A stretch of DNA of 64,000 nucleotides from Phoebastria nigripes. Lineage: Eukaryota > Chordata > Aves > Procellariiformes > Diomedeidae. The stretch lies in contig JAYKAV010000289.1 in the NCBI GenBank assembly GCA_035582835.1, positions 1,882,853-1,946,852 of the forward strand, written 5' to 3'. Positions 24,801 through 36,429 of the stretch are shown one piece after another. Position 1 is the stretch's first letter. Each line of letters opens with the position of its first letter. The position numbers and the translations under genes are program-made. The notes beneath the pieces were generated by a model that had not been told where the DNA came from, made no database searches, and was given only the letters and a program-made list of their open reading frames with translations.

Positions 24801-25400
24801 GCCCTGCCTCCTGCTCCATCCACCATCACGCACAGCCTTGTATTACGGCCCTGCCTTTGTATATATTGTTCTCTGCACGTACATTTAAAATGGACTCTCT
24901 GTCCCCTCGCCATTCAGCCCTTGCAAACAGGCGCTGGCAGCGCTACAGCGCGCAGACCTCGGTACCGAGACCCGCTGCCCTCAATCTCTTATCGAGCCGC
25001 AGTGAATGCACAGGAGCTGTTGGGGACATTTTCATCCATGAAATGAAGAATCAATAGAGTTGCCTCATTACAGGCTCTGCTCCGCGCCGCCGTTCTCTCC
25101 TTCCCTTCTGCCACTCGCCTTGCCCTTTTTCTCAACCCGCTTTTACCACCACCTACACAGACTTGATGGTGCAAATTCATGGGTAGCAATTCCCCTCCGC
25201 TATGCACAGAGGAGCAAAAATATGGTTTAAAAGAAGAAAAAAAATTATCAGGTAGACTTCCAAGAAGGAGGTGGAATATATCTTTTAAAAGTACATAAGT
25301 GGTTCAGAAGCCAAAGGCCCCAGGAGGTCAATGGTATTCAGACTTTTAAATCCCTGATGCTCATGAAAATGTTACACGCAAATTCCACTCTGGGAAAATC
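21820..25400. other. Intron 1, third segment
   Basis: No exon or delimitable mobile element was found. CpG is slightly raised between about 24600 and 25110. A perfect 14-bp palindrome lies at 22437-22450. An undetermined base is at 22329 and a T run at about 25410-25429. Confidence 0.45.
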
Positions 25401-25849
25401 TACATTTTCTTTTTTTTTTTTTTTTTTTTAACAAGCAGTGAAGTTGGTTTTCTGATGTGCAGAGGGGACTGGAGCTGTGCTATGCAGTCATTGAGCTGAC
25501 AGAGCTGCTTGGAAAATGGACATGTTATTTCCTTGGGAAATTCTCACCTTTTGATTTGTGGTTGTTTTTTTAAGCTCCAGTTTGAATGAGAACCGTGCTC
25601 TCACAAAATTCTTATGGCCTAAAAATTCAAAAGCAATAATAATTTGAGACCATCAATAGCTTCTGTTTCTGTGGTGCTGAAGCACTAAAATGCCATGGGA
25701 AATATTTAGCATTGTATAATGATAACACATATAATAAATAAAACAGCATCAAATATTTTATGCAATATATAGTATATTTTAAACATATATCAATACAAAA
25801 TATTTAAAAGTGTCAAAACAAATTAATTGAAACAACATAAAAATAATGT

Positions 25850-26045
25850 GTTTATCTCCTCAAAATGAAACATTTCAGTATAACTGAAATGAAGAGAGAA
25901 AATCAAAATGATTTGTTTTGACACTTTAAACATAAAAAAGTTTGTGAAAATTGACATGTTCCCATGCAACGTTTCGATTTCAAGAGAACTGCGTTTTCCT
26001 GCGAAAAACTGTTCTGTCAAAATTTTTTGACCAGCTCTACTTACA
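25850..26045 (-). repeat. AT-rich diverged interspersed repeat, possible
   Basis: Read on the minus strand it starts TAGAGCTGGTCAAAAAATTT and continues with phrases of the 'aaaatgtttcgattt' kind. A similar head, TAGAGCTGTACAAATAAT, is at 42896 on the plus strand, and related phrases occur near 28130-28430 and 50300. This wording is familiar from an old sauropsid repeat, but no family can be assigned with confidence. Confidence 0.3.
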
Positions 26046-28574
26046 GTCTATCTAAACAGACAAGCATCACAGCCAAGACTCTCAAACGCTCCAGGTGGTC
26101 AGAAGATGGATTTAGCACAGAGCAGAACAGTCTCAAAGAAGGAAATAAATAAAATTCACAGCTAGAGGTGGCCTTAAACTTGGATACCAAACTGCTTTAA
26201 TGTTTGAGATGCTCAGGCCTGAGTGGTTTTGGACTTTAATCCTAGCAAGGACCAAGTTCCTTCAGTTTTGAGCGAATCTGTGTTGCAGGATTGGTGCGCT
26301 GATGGAAGAGGCTATTTGTGATGGTGAGATGCCAGTGCAGATTCTCAATATCCCCTGGGATTTTTCAGTTCTTGGCATTGGTTGGGGTCTAGCTAGTAAC
26401 AGCCCTCTGTGTTTGACAGATTAATACTGGTAAGTATGAGATGGCTTTATTTTCCACTCATCCTTCTGTCTCAGTGGAAATCCCAGGCTTAGGGTTTAGG
26501 GAATAGGCTGAAATGCGGTGCTGCAGGTAGATTGGCTCTGGGATTCAAGGCTGGTGAGAATGGCTTTGGCTAGGAGTTCTCGCACCTTCATGATACACAG
26601 ATTTTAAATCTTCTCATTATATAAATGCAGTTTCAGGTTAATTTGAGCTTCTAATTTAATATGCTGTTCCAAATTAAGATTTAATATGATATTTGATTAT
26701 CTTTTTGCAATGAGATCCAACCCAAGGCTCATTGACTTCAATAGACCTTCCAGCAGAACCTGCAACTGCAGAGCCTGCGGAGATGCATGCTTAGAGCAGG
26801 AGACCTACACTCAAGATTTCTGGCTTCTGTTTCAGAAGCTGCCAATAAAATGGTGTTATCTGGGGCTCTTACACATTCTAGCTCACATTTCTAGCCTGAA
26901 TTTAAGCTCCTGTGCATTGATGTGCATATAACTTCCCCTATAGAGGGAGGCAGGGCAGTAGAAGGAGCTGAACCTGAGTGTTTTCAGCCTCAGACCAGTG
27001 TCCTATGCACTAAAGGAATCTGTCCTCAATACTTAAATCAGCGATTTGTTTAACACACCTCTCAGTCACCAGGCAGTATCTATCAGGTCGTTGAAGGGGT
27101 ATCAAGCCCACGTCAGTGACCAGTTATCCTCACCCTGGTTCTGGTTACAGCTCTGTTCCTCTGCAGAAGTCTGAGCCATGCCGTCCTTGTGAGGTCTCAC
27201 CTTGTCTCTGGAGTGGCCTGGCAGGACAGTTGCACAAGGGTCTAAGGCAGTGGCTGCAGGAGCCGGTGTGGCTAAATGCACAGGGAGATTTTTATGGCCA
27301 CAGCAAATTCTTCATCCGCTCAGTGTGATAGGAGAGGCGGATCTACCCGGAGCCAGAATTTGCAGCCGCCAACAACTCGGGGTCCCTTTTCCCTCCCCTC
27401 TTCAGCTGCCCCTGGTTCTCTTGGCTTCATCCAGTGTGAATGGTGGCAGAACCTGGTGCCCATAGGAAGCGCTGAGTTAAATGGTGCTTTTCATCCTGGC
27501 AGGCAGGGCTGTCGTTATCCAAGCAGCAGGAGCTGTACGAGAAGAAGCAATGGTCTGTGGATTTTAACCCCTTTTGCTCCTCCAGTAAGGGCTGAGGAAT
27601 ACTAAAGATCCAGGTCAAGAGCTAAGCTCCTTTCTGTGGGACAAGAAAAACGGGATGATACATCATTTGCAAGGATCATTAGGTAAACTCAGCTTCCTAG
27701 CATACCAAAATAAGCGGTGTTAGCTTGCATTTCCCAAACCCTATGGAGCAGGATCACTCCATGTGGCTGTGGTAAAGTCCCTGCCCAGGAATGAACTTCA
27801 GAACAACAAAAATATTGCGAAGAATGTCAGCTGTGGGATAACAGCTGACCTTTTGGATTGAACATTACATTATTGCTCTTCAGGGCAGTTTTGGAATTGA
27901 TGTTTTTTTTCCTTCAAGCTCTCTGCTTACAGGTCCAAATTGTTGCAATGGAATATATTAGAAAGGCAAGACTGGCACACAGAATGGAACGGGCATGAAA
28001 GCAAAAACCAGGGTTTCTGGACTCTGACACAGGCCTCTCAACTTAGTTTTCAGATTACTCTCTTTCTCAAATTTCCAGTAAAAATTGTAGGGAATAGTAT
28101 GATTTTTGTTCAGTTTATTGTGTATGGTTTGCAGGTGTTTCCTGTTCCAAAATGCAAGAAAAATATTAAATTATTTTGGACATTTCCTTTTATGCATAAA
28201 TTACAAAATCTATTTTGGCTCAGTCAAAATATACTGTTTAAGAAAACACTTCATTTTGATTTTTAATGTATATTACTCAACATGTAATGAAAAACAAAAC
28301 ACAATCTTGAACCGATCCTTTCCAAACAGAACACTTGACACATTCTGTTCCAAAGAAAAGCTGACTTTATCAAAATGCCTTTTTTCCCTTAAATCAACAA
28401 ATTTCTACAAAGTGTTTTGCCTCTGATGAATTGGCATTTTTCTGACATAAAATGAGCAATCCAAAAAAATTCAAAGCAGCTCTGTGGCAAGTCTTAGCTA
28501 ATTCTGGAATAGTAGCATGAAGGTGCGTAGGAAGGGTACTGCAAGGAACGTAACATTGAGCTGAGACTTAAGAG

Positions 28575-28790
28575 ATTTGGGCTGAATTCCTGAAGCAGTT
28601 ATAAAATGATCTGGGACAAGCCATTAATCTACCCCGTGTCTCAATTCCCATTCTGCAGAATGGGAAAAACAGAATTTCCCAATCTCCTAAAGCTACTGCA
28701 AGGATAAAAATCTATTAACACTTATGAGATTACTGGACTTTGATATGAGGTGTATAAATACTGAGGAAGACAGAAGACAGAGCTGCGTTT
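28575..28790 (+). repeat. MIR/CORE-SINE-like element
   Basis: In order it shows GATCTGGGACAAGCCATTAA, GTCTCAATTCCCATTCTGCA, AATGGGAAAAACAG, GCTACTGCAAGGATAAAAAT and GGTGTATAAATACTGAGGA. These follow the MIR-like consensus order (ACCTTGGGCAAGT, CTCAGTTTCCCCATCTG, AAATGGGGATAA, TGTGAGGATTAAAT). It is diverged but nearly complete over 200 bp. Confidence 0.6.
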
Positions 28791-29204
28791 TTGTGTAACT
28801 TAGAATGAAATTATGAGGAAGTGGACTAGCCTGGGCAATAATTTAATAATAGTAGGAATAATTTCAAGTTCAGGGCAGTGTTTAATAGAAATCACTGCTC
28901 ACCACCCACCATATTTTTTTTTTAATAAGCAGCTCAGAAAAGTGTAATTTATCATTATTATTATCATCTATATTCATTCTATCTCTACCACTTCACAAAT
29001 GAGAGGAGTTCCTCACAAACATCTACAAAGCTAGCTCATTATCCAGCCTCCCTATTTATAACTCTCATTTATGACAATAGCTATCAAAATCTTGCCAACA
29101 GTAGGGCTGCTGGTGTGCTGACACCACTGCTCCACAGCCCGCTGAGCGGTATTATCTCACTGTTCCCTTGCGTTCCCCCATCTGTCCCTGGCCATCTGGT
29201 GTCC

Positions 29205-29310
29205 TTGGTCTTCTAATTAGATTGGAAGCTTTTTGGGGCATGGACCGCCTTTCTGGTTTCTGTTTGTACAGCACCTAGCACGATACTGTTCGGCAGGACT
29301 GTCTTCAAAA
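29205..29310 (+). repeat. 3' tail of a MIR/CORE-SINE-like repeat
   Basis: TTAGATTGGAAGCTTTTTGG, then GGCATGGACCGCC and GTTTGTACAGCACCTAGCAC match the very common tail phrase of this old repeat ('gtaagctctttggggcagggaccgtc ... tgtacagcgcctagcaca'). Confidence 0.6.
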
Positions 29311-32264
29311 TGTGAGTCTTCATCACATATCTGTGTGCACATGCAGGAGATGCTTTTAATTCAGCTCCCAATCTACTGAGCACTGTTAGATGGATCCTCT
29401 TTCTAAGTAGAGCCCTGAACCAAGTGTCTGTGGATCCTGGATTTCAGAGTGGTGGCTTTGGCACCTTGGCTAGTAGATTTATGATGAGGACTAATGGAAT
29501 TTAATTCCCTCTGTCCAGCACCGCCTGATGTTGTGACTTGATGGAGGTTGCATGCCTGCCACAGTTCTTCAGTTTCAAGCAACCTCTCATCCTCATCATA
29601 ATAACACCAGTAGTTTATAATTAGCTGAAGTGTGGGGAAAAACAAGCTGAAAACAGGTACCTGGTTGTTACCAGTGTGATTCTCGTCTGGCTATAGGCAG
29701 GGAATAATTAGAGTTTCTGCACAAAACCTGCTCCCTTTAGGCTGCTGGTTGAACTGCATTAATAACAAAGGATTTTTAGGGTGTTTTTGGTTCACTGAAT
29801 ATTCTGACAAGTTGTAAGCAAAGTGTTGACAAACTGAAAAGAAAAAAAACCTTTTCTCCTCTAAGTCATTCGGGGTCAAAAGAAATATTTTTATCACTGT
29901 TCTCTCTTAAGAGGCTGGAAAGACAAATCAAAAGGAGAAAAAGAAAAAGCTCTAGTAGTTTCAAATGGAGATTTGGAAATGTTTCCCCTTGGTGCTCTCA
30001 CAATCAAAACACTGACATCTCCCGATCATTATTTTTTTCAGCATGAACAATTTGGCAAAAGTGAAGTGAATTCGTGGACTGTGTTGGTATTTTTGGAGAG
30101 GTATTTCTCATCCTCCCTCCTTGCCTTTCCTTACCCAAAAATGTTTCAGCTGATGAATAACCCCCAGGTCTAACCACTCATGCATATTTTAAACTGAAAT
30201 GGTTAAAGAATAAGTGCAAATTTAGACACTGATCAGTGCAGAATTACCAAGGTTTGGGGAGGGATTCACCCATCACTGCCTGAAATGGGGAAATCCCACT
30301 TCCATAAATAGCTTTGCAATCATTTGAGATTTTAGGATGTTGCATGCCACAGTCATCCAGAAAGTCAGAGCCACTGCTGAATTGCAGCTCCATCCCTGAC
30401 TCTAGCCAGGTATCAGGCTCTGTAGTTTGAGCTATAAAGACATTTAGGGCAGAAATGGCCAAATTCTGTTTTCCCAGGGCTCAGGTTTATCCACAGAAGT
30501 TCATATGACTTAACAAACGCCAACAGATTGGATTCCCCATCCCTTTCCATCCATGTTCCCTGTTTTCCCCTGGCCCTGACACACAAAAGATGTCCTAAGC
30601 TTGGTTGGATTGCTGGCCAGCATTTCCAAAGGACAGCTAAAGCTGCTTCACGGGCAGTAACTGCCTTCCAGCACTTTCATGAGCCATCTCTGAATTAGGT
30701 GCAGGACATAAATGTTATTGCTCCAGTTGCACCCAGCAGCTTAACACCGGTTAAATCCTGAAGGTGTAGGGCAGTAGTTACCTGTCTAGCAGGAATGTGA
30801 GTGTACAGTTAACTTAAAGCAGGGGTAGTTGAATAAAATCTAGGAGAGTGTCTCCCATACTTAAAATTAAGGATACACTTAAGCTGTTTGCTGAAATGAG
30901 GTCAGACGTTCGTCACTTTACAGGGTCGAGCTCTAAACTAACATAAGCTGTTTCATCTTTCCCTTGACACTTAGTCTGTTACTAATTCATCAGCATCCTA
31001 AAGCAGCGTGTGAAGTTGCTGCAGAACAGAAGCGTTTCAGATACAAATAGCAATTGTTAGCTCCTTCCCTCTGGTAAATGGCAGCAGGCAGAAACCTCTC
31101 TCAACCTGCCAAGAACCAAATGTGGGACACAAGAAAGAATTATTGGTGCATGAAGCTTAAAGAGATAGGGGGACTTATTTCTTTACTGCAAATAATGTGT
31201 TCAGTAATTTCTCTTTCCTGAGTCTGCATTTCTGATGGAAATAGTTTACAACAATGAGCATGAGAAAACAGAAGGGATGTGTGCAAGATCAATTTGAATC
31301 TAATAGAAGGGATAAATGAAAGGTACAGGGGTTAGAAGAAAGGTAGAAAATCNCAGGAGGCAGAGGAGTAGTGGAGTGTTTAGAGCAAGCGATGGAGCGT
31401 CAGAGCTCCTGCATTCTGCCTGCCCGTTTATAGTAGTGATCTGGGGCTACACAGCCTCCCTCATATGAAACAGACCTTGCAATATCATTTTGTGCAAACT
31501 CTATCATTCTGAGCTACCCCACTGTATAAAAATTACCTTTTAAGTGGCTAAGTAGGCACCCAGCTTTATTCCTTTCTTCTTATTTCAAGAAACAATGGGA
31601 GTAACAGCACTTGCCTGCCTTACTAGAGTGCTGAGAGCTTTAATTAATGTCTCTAATTCAATTTGAACTCCTTGGATAAAAGGCACTGCCTGGTGACAGC
31701 AAAGGTATTGCCTAAAATAGAATATAATTAACACACAGATATCAATCACGATGAAATTAAGTGTACATTCAAATACAACTTGCACTTTACAGAAAGTACT
31801 TGCCTATTTTTCCTCCAAGAATCCTGAAGAGTCATAAGACAAGGAACATTTAATGTTCCAGGCTGAATTCAGCTTAGCATAAGACCATCTTAAAACGCCT
31901 AACAAACTAAAAGGCGTTGTAACAGAAATCTCCGTTTGCACTGATGGATGTGCCTTCATGATGGACAATGCTGGAAACTGACTGTAACGTGACTCAGAAT
32001 CAGCACATCTAACATTTTCTTCTCCCAGTACTTATTTACTTTGAACTCTAGCCTGTGTCCTAGCTCACTCACCGATCATGTTTACTAACAGATGTGACAA
32101 TTGCATGATCGTGTTTGTTGACATGAATCAGAAGGACCCAGATCACTGCATTGCTCTGTAGTGCTCCTGAGTGGAAATGGGCTTTGTAGCTTGGATTTTT
32201 TTTAACTGCTGCATTACAAAGCTTGCGGACACCTTGAGATGGTTGTCATTCATTGTTTATAGGG

Positions 32265-32560
32265 CAGGAACACCCAGTGAGCCATGTGGGCAGCAGGACT
32301 GCGTTTTGCTAGGTGCTATACCCAGATGATGGCCTCTCCAACAAGTTCATGGTCCAAGTAGTCATCAAATACTATTGTGTCTCCATGCTGATAATTGGAA
32401 ACTGAGGCAAAAAAGCCTGTAAGCACACTGCCCAAGGTCATAGAGAGTGTCTGGGGCAGAATTGAGCAGAATGCTGGATTCCTGGATCAAAACCCAGTGT
32501 CTGACTCCCCCAAGCCCCTGCTTTAGTGCAGAGATTGCTTCTGTGCCAGATTTAGCTTTT
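32265..32560 (-). repeat. Long MIR/CORE-SINE-like repeat, antisense
   Basis: The tail is first on the plus strand (GCTAGGTGCTATACCCAGA), then GGAAACTGAGGCAAAAAAGC, CTGCCCAAGGTCATAGAGAG, GTCTGGGGCAGAATTGAG and AACCCAGTGTCTGACTCCC. That is the full reversed order of the consensus, making this the most complete copy in the window. Confidence 0.65.
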
Positions 32561-35079
32561 AGTTAGTCTCGGGTCTCCTACCCAAGGGCTATATACTTGG
32601 AGACATTGCCTCCCTGCCCCTTCTTCCCCTGTCCCTTTTGCAAAATCCCCAGAACGTATCTTACATCAGTGGAGCCCCATAAAGACACCTAACAAATTAA
32701 TTCCAGATTCAAACTTGTTAGGAGTTAGATTGAATGCACCTCACCATATTGCCTTAGACACAAAATAATCCCACTTTAGTAAGCTTTATAGCTTCCATGG
32801 GGACCAGCCCCGTGGTGTGTATTAATCTTTAATGCGAAACAACATCTCTACAGCAGCTACAGGGGGGGAAAAGATACTACTAAAAAATTAAAGTTGATGG
32901 TGTGATAGTTGCCTACCCAATTGTGCTCTACCATCCTCCATTGCCTCAGGCACCATTCCCTGCTCTCAGCACTGATACTCACAGCCAGCTACCAGACTGG
33001 AGATGTGTCCATTTCTTCTAGTGATCTCAAGGCATGTTCTCCCCATGTCTTAACCCTTGGTTAAGACCCATCACAACTCTAATCATCCTGACTCTCACTT
33101 TGACCTAAAAGGAAAAGAAGAGAGGATGAAGAGGTGCGTGGGGGGAATTAGTGAATATCTCCACTCTTTTATAAGCTGATATTTCCCCAATGTACGATGC
33201 TCGCATGTGGGAGGACACACTGGGATTTCTCTGAAACCCATTTCTTTTGACACTTGCACTGTGCTGGGAACTGGAGGTAAGCTGTCACTCCACTTTGGTA
33301 TATAAAAGTTCCGTTCCTCTCTTTGCAATAGAAAATCAATAGAAAGTGAAATGTTTAAAGGAAAACTGATCCAGGCTGGCTGATGAAGGAAGTAGTTATG
33401 GATGAGTTTAATGAACAGACAACCAAGCGAGTTTGGACAATGTGTACAGAACAACTGATAGTTATCAGCAGCAAATCTGCATACCCATCTAACGGCAAAT
33501 ATGCTGAGTTTGCAGCTGCTTACTGTGATGGGACGGTGTAGATCTGCAAAGAGCAGCAAGACAGAGATGCAGCCTGGATGGAGAAGCAGGAGAAATGAAC
33601 TGCTGAACTGGAATTTGGAAATGCTGAGGGTGGGATGTACTGGGAGCATTTCCCAGTAATCACCTCGGGTTCATGACCACTGTGAGTGGAAGCAGAGCTA
33701 TACTGTAGCCCACTTGGAATATACTGTATTCCCCTCGATGTGGGGCTAGAAACTCCCCAAACCCCAGTTTTGTAAGGTAAAGTAGAAACACTTCTTTCTG
33801 AGAGGCGAGGGACTAAAGCACTGAGAACTGCCACATTTATGGGCGAAGCAGGAGTCAGTGGTGAAGACTAATATTAAACACATACCTCCAGAACAGGAAC
33901 AACCTCCTCAGTCAGGAGCTACAGGTACCATTAGGTTTAATAACAGTAATATTCTATCTGCAATTGGAAAGAAGTTTATATGTGCCCAACAGAAAAAGCA
34001 AACATTCGTTGACTTTCCCATACTTAATTTTTTTCATTTCTTCATGTAATGCAACAGCTGACTGTCATTTTTAACCAGACTTACACAACCCCATTTTGTC
34101 AAGTACTACTGAGCTCACTGCAGCTCCACAAACACATGCTGTGCACACGTGCAGACTCCCACACACTCCGGCACGCACACACACTCGGCACTTGTGCTCC
34201 CCGTCGCACTCCCGGGTTCAATCCGCCTGCGCAGAAGACATGCATGCTCGCTGCCATGGGCTGCAGCTTTGCCATGCTCCCCCTAAAAGCTCCTGGAGCT
34301 GAGGAGATGGCCGCGCCGACTGCAAAAGCTGATGCCCTCTGGTCTATCCTATGCTGCTCACACCAGCCAAGGTCTCACGTTCACACGCAGTGCTGCAAAT
34401 GTGCATGGCACCCCTAGCACACCTCGGTTTGGCCTCTCCTACACTCTTAGCAAAACCTTTTCTCTCTGGGAATTACAGACTTTCAGAGTGCTTTTGGTGG
34501 ACTCCGACTCAAAACCAGAAGGGTTTCTGGAGATGTACAAATAAGCCTGACACTAGATCTCACCGTAGCAGAGCTCTGCATAACCTAGTTTCTCCTGCTT
34601 TAAAGAGTAGCTACAGTCTCTCTGCACTATATTCTGCAGATGTAGGTGGGTATCACCTGTCTTAAGGACAACTTTTGGCCGGGTTTGTGCTCCCAGAGGT
34701 GGGGATGCAGCCTTAAGATTGCTCTGCCTACCTGGGCATGCCCTCCGTGTTGGCACATCCCCCACAAAACTCAGCAAGGCAGCCAGATGGACAGGAGGTG
34801 GGCAGGAGGAGGAACACATCCTGTGTATGGAGAGATCTTTTTCAGAGCAGCATCAGCAACTCCCAGCGATGAGAAGCACAACCCAACACGCTGGGCTGCT
34901 GTTGCAGCCACGTTGTGGTTAAGAAGCAGAAGGGGAGGGGGTCCATGCCAGGCGCACGGTGCCAGCTAAGAAAGCCACTCACCTTCCGCCAACGGAGCAC
35001 ACGGCTTCATTCGGAGCGGGGCATCACGCCAACAGCATGACTGCGGAGGTGGATGATCTAATGGCTGAAATGCTGGAAA

Positions 35080-35270
35080 TGGGAGTCCGGAGGTGAGGGC
35101 TCTCTTCCAGCTGTATCTGTGGCTTGCTGCGTAACCTTTGGCAAGGCATTTCACCCCTCTGTTTCCCTTCCCACTCATCATATGTCTNGTCTGTTTAGCT
35201 GTTAAACACATCGGGGAGAGGAGCTGGCTCATAGCAGGGCTGTTCACAGCCATCGTTTGATGGGGGGGGT
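35080..35270 (+). repeat. MIR/CORE-SINE-like element
   Basis: GCGTAACCTTTGGCAAGGCA, CACCCCTCTGTTTCCCTTCC and TGTTTAGCTGTTAAACACAT follow the consensus order. One undetermined base is at 35188. Confidence 0.5.
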
Positions 35271-35555
35271 GCAGCGGGACAGCCACTCTCCCATCATGTG
35301 AGCGACAGCGTGCCCTGCACCAGGTGGTGTGAAGCATCCCCTTAAGCTCCCTAGTAAATCTCTGACACTGAATATGCATGTTCAGTATGTCACCCCACAG
35401 AGCCTTGATCTTGGGAAGAGCCTCGAGGTCCTACTGTAATCGAAATAGCAACAGACCCTCTCCCCCTCCACCAGACACACACCTCCCAAACACCCAGGCA
35501 GGAAAGCAGGTTGAGGTGATTTTTATCTTTCAAAGTTTGGCAGGATTTCATAGTC

Positions 35556-35575
35556 GTGTGTGTGTGTGTGTGTGT
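35556..35575. repeat. (GT)10 microsatellite
   Basis: This is a perfect dinucleotide repeat of 20 bases, about 600 bp upstream of BRINP1 exon 2. Confidence 0.9.
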
Positions 35576-36075
35576 CCACATGTGCTCGTCACTGAAGCCT
35601 GGGTAATTATTTTGGTTTATTTCTTTTTTTTGGCAACACTTTAAAGTAAGAGCTGGGTCTTTATAGATTGCTCAGGTTGCATGGAGTATGGATTACAGAT
35701 CATCAGAGAGACATGAAAGCAGAAGACACGTTTCTCTGGCACAGCATTAAAGGGACAATAATGGGGTAATTGTAGCCTAGGGTGCGGCCACCTTCTGCGT
35801 CCAGCCTTCACTCGCCTTTGCGGCGCTGCGGAGAACTTCACGAGGGAAATGATGGGAAAGCTGGGGTGAGGATGTCTCAGGTCAGGACCTGATTATTTCA
35901 AAGGTGATATATGCTCAGGAGGTTAAAGGCACCACTTAGGTACATGAATAAAACACTGCCAAATACTCTAAGCTGTAACACAGGCAGACTGAAGTCTTTT
36001 AAAACTTGATTTTTCATGTCTATTTTCACCCTGAGAGACAGTTGTCAAAGGATCAAAACAATTCCCATTTTTAAA

Positions 36076-36156
36076 CTCTCTCTTTCTCTCCCTCCTCCCT
36101 CTCCTCCCCTCCATTTCTCTCTCTCTCTTTCCTTCCTCCTCTTCCCTCTCTTTTTC
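36076..36156 (+). promoter_or_regulatory. Extended polypyrimidine tract of the exon 2 splice acceptor
   Basis: Eighty of 81 bases are C or T, the only purine being A at 36113. It leads into CAACAG at 36156-36161. A normal vertebrate tract is 15-25 nt. No AG occurs between about 36049 and 36160, which points to a branch point placed far upstream: candidates are the As at 36073-36075 or the single A at 36113. The tract should bind U2AF and could also bind PTB-type repressors, giving regulated splicing. Confidence 0.75.
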
Positions 36157-36161
36157 AACAG

Positions 36162-36211
36162 GACTCCACAGAATGGAGCAAGAATGAGAGGAAAAAGGCA
36201 GACAGAAAAGC
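36162..36211 (+). other. BRINP1: BRINP1 exon 2, untranslated part with two uORFs
   Basis: The exon begins after CAACAG. It contains ATG at 36173 (strong context, A at -3 and G at +4), which opens a 4-codon frame ending at 36187. It also contains ATG at 36184, which shares the bases ATGA with that stop and runs 15 codons to TGA at 36229-36231, overlapping the main start in another frame. These arrangements commonly limit main-frame translation. Confidence 0.8.
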
Positions 36212-36429
36212 ATGAACTGGAGGCTTGTTGAGTTCCTCTACCTCCTGTTTATATGGGACCATATACTAGTACAGCCCTCCCACCAGGACCCAGCTGCTAC
36301 CAACCAACATGTCTCCAAGGAATTTGATTGGCTTATTTCAGACAGGGGGCCTTTCCACCACTCGCGGAGCTACTTATCCTTTGTGGAAAGACATCGTCAA
36401 GGATTTACAACCAGATATAAAATATACAG
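36212..36429 (+). CDS. BRINP1: BRINP1, first coding exon (N-terminal 72 codons)
   Basis: BRINP1 (formerly DBCCR1) is a neural-specific protein induced by BMP and retinoic acid. It carries a MACPF domain further on and is reported to slow cell-cycle progression. This exon encodes [15 protein letters not shown], a hydrophobic signal-peptide core at residues 5-15. It continues through [20 protein letters not shown] (about residues 33-52) and [20 protein letters not shown] (53-72), which I recognise as nearly invariant BRINP1 sequence; BRINP2 and BRINP3 differ in the first half. The ATG at 36212 has A at -3 and gives the family's usual N-terminus. The exon ends in the middle of an arginine codon at donor ACAG|GTACG (36429/36430), the point where BRINP proteins continue EFARWKVNN. 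The rest of the protein of about 760 residues lies beyond the window. No stop or frameshift is seen. Confidence 0.95.

Larger units (their letters stand above)
8427..36161 (+). other. BRINP1: BRINP1 intron 1 (about 27.7 kb)
   Basis: The intron runs from donor GTAAGG at 8427 to acceptor CAACAG at 36156-36161. It contains dispersed ancient SINE-like repeats, simple repeats and one GC-rich island with an assembly gap. It has no open frame with recognisable protein similarity. Long first introns are typical of BRINP1. The right boundary is firm; the left one depends on the inferred exon 1. Confidence 0.55.

Noticed and set aside
33095..33649. 184-codon minus-strand hydrophobic frame
   Set aside because: No family, no phase-matched neighbours, typical of chance in pyrimidine-rich DNA.
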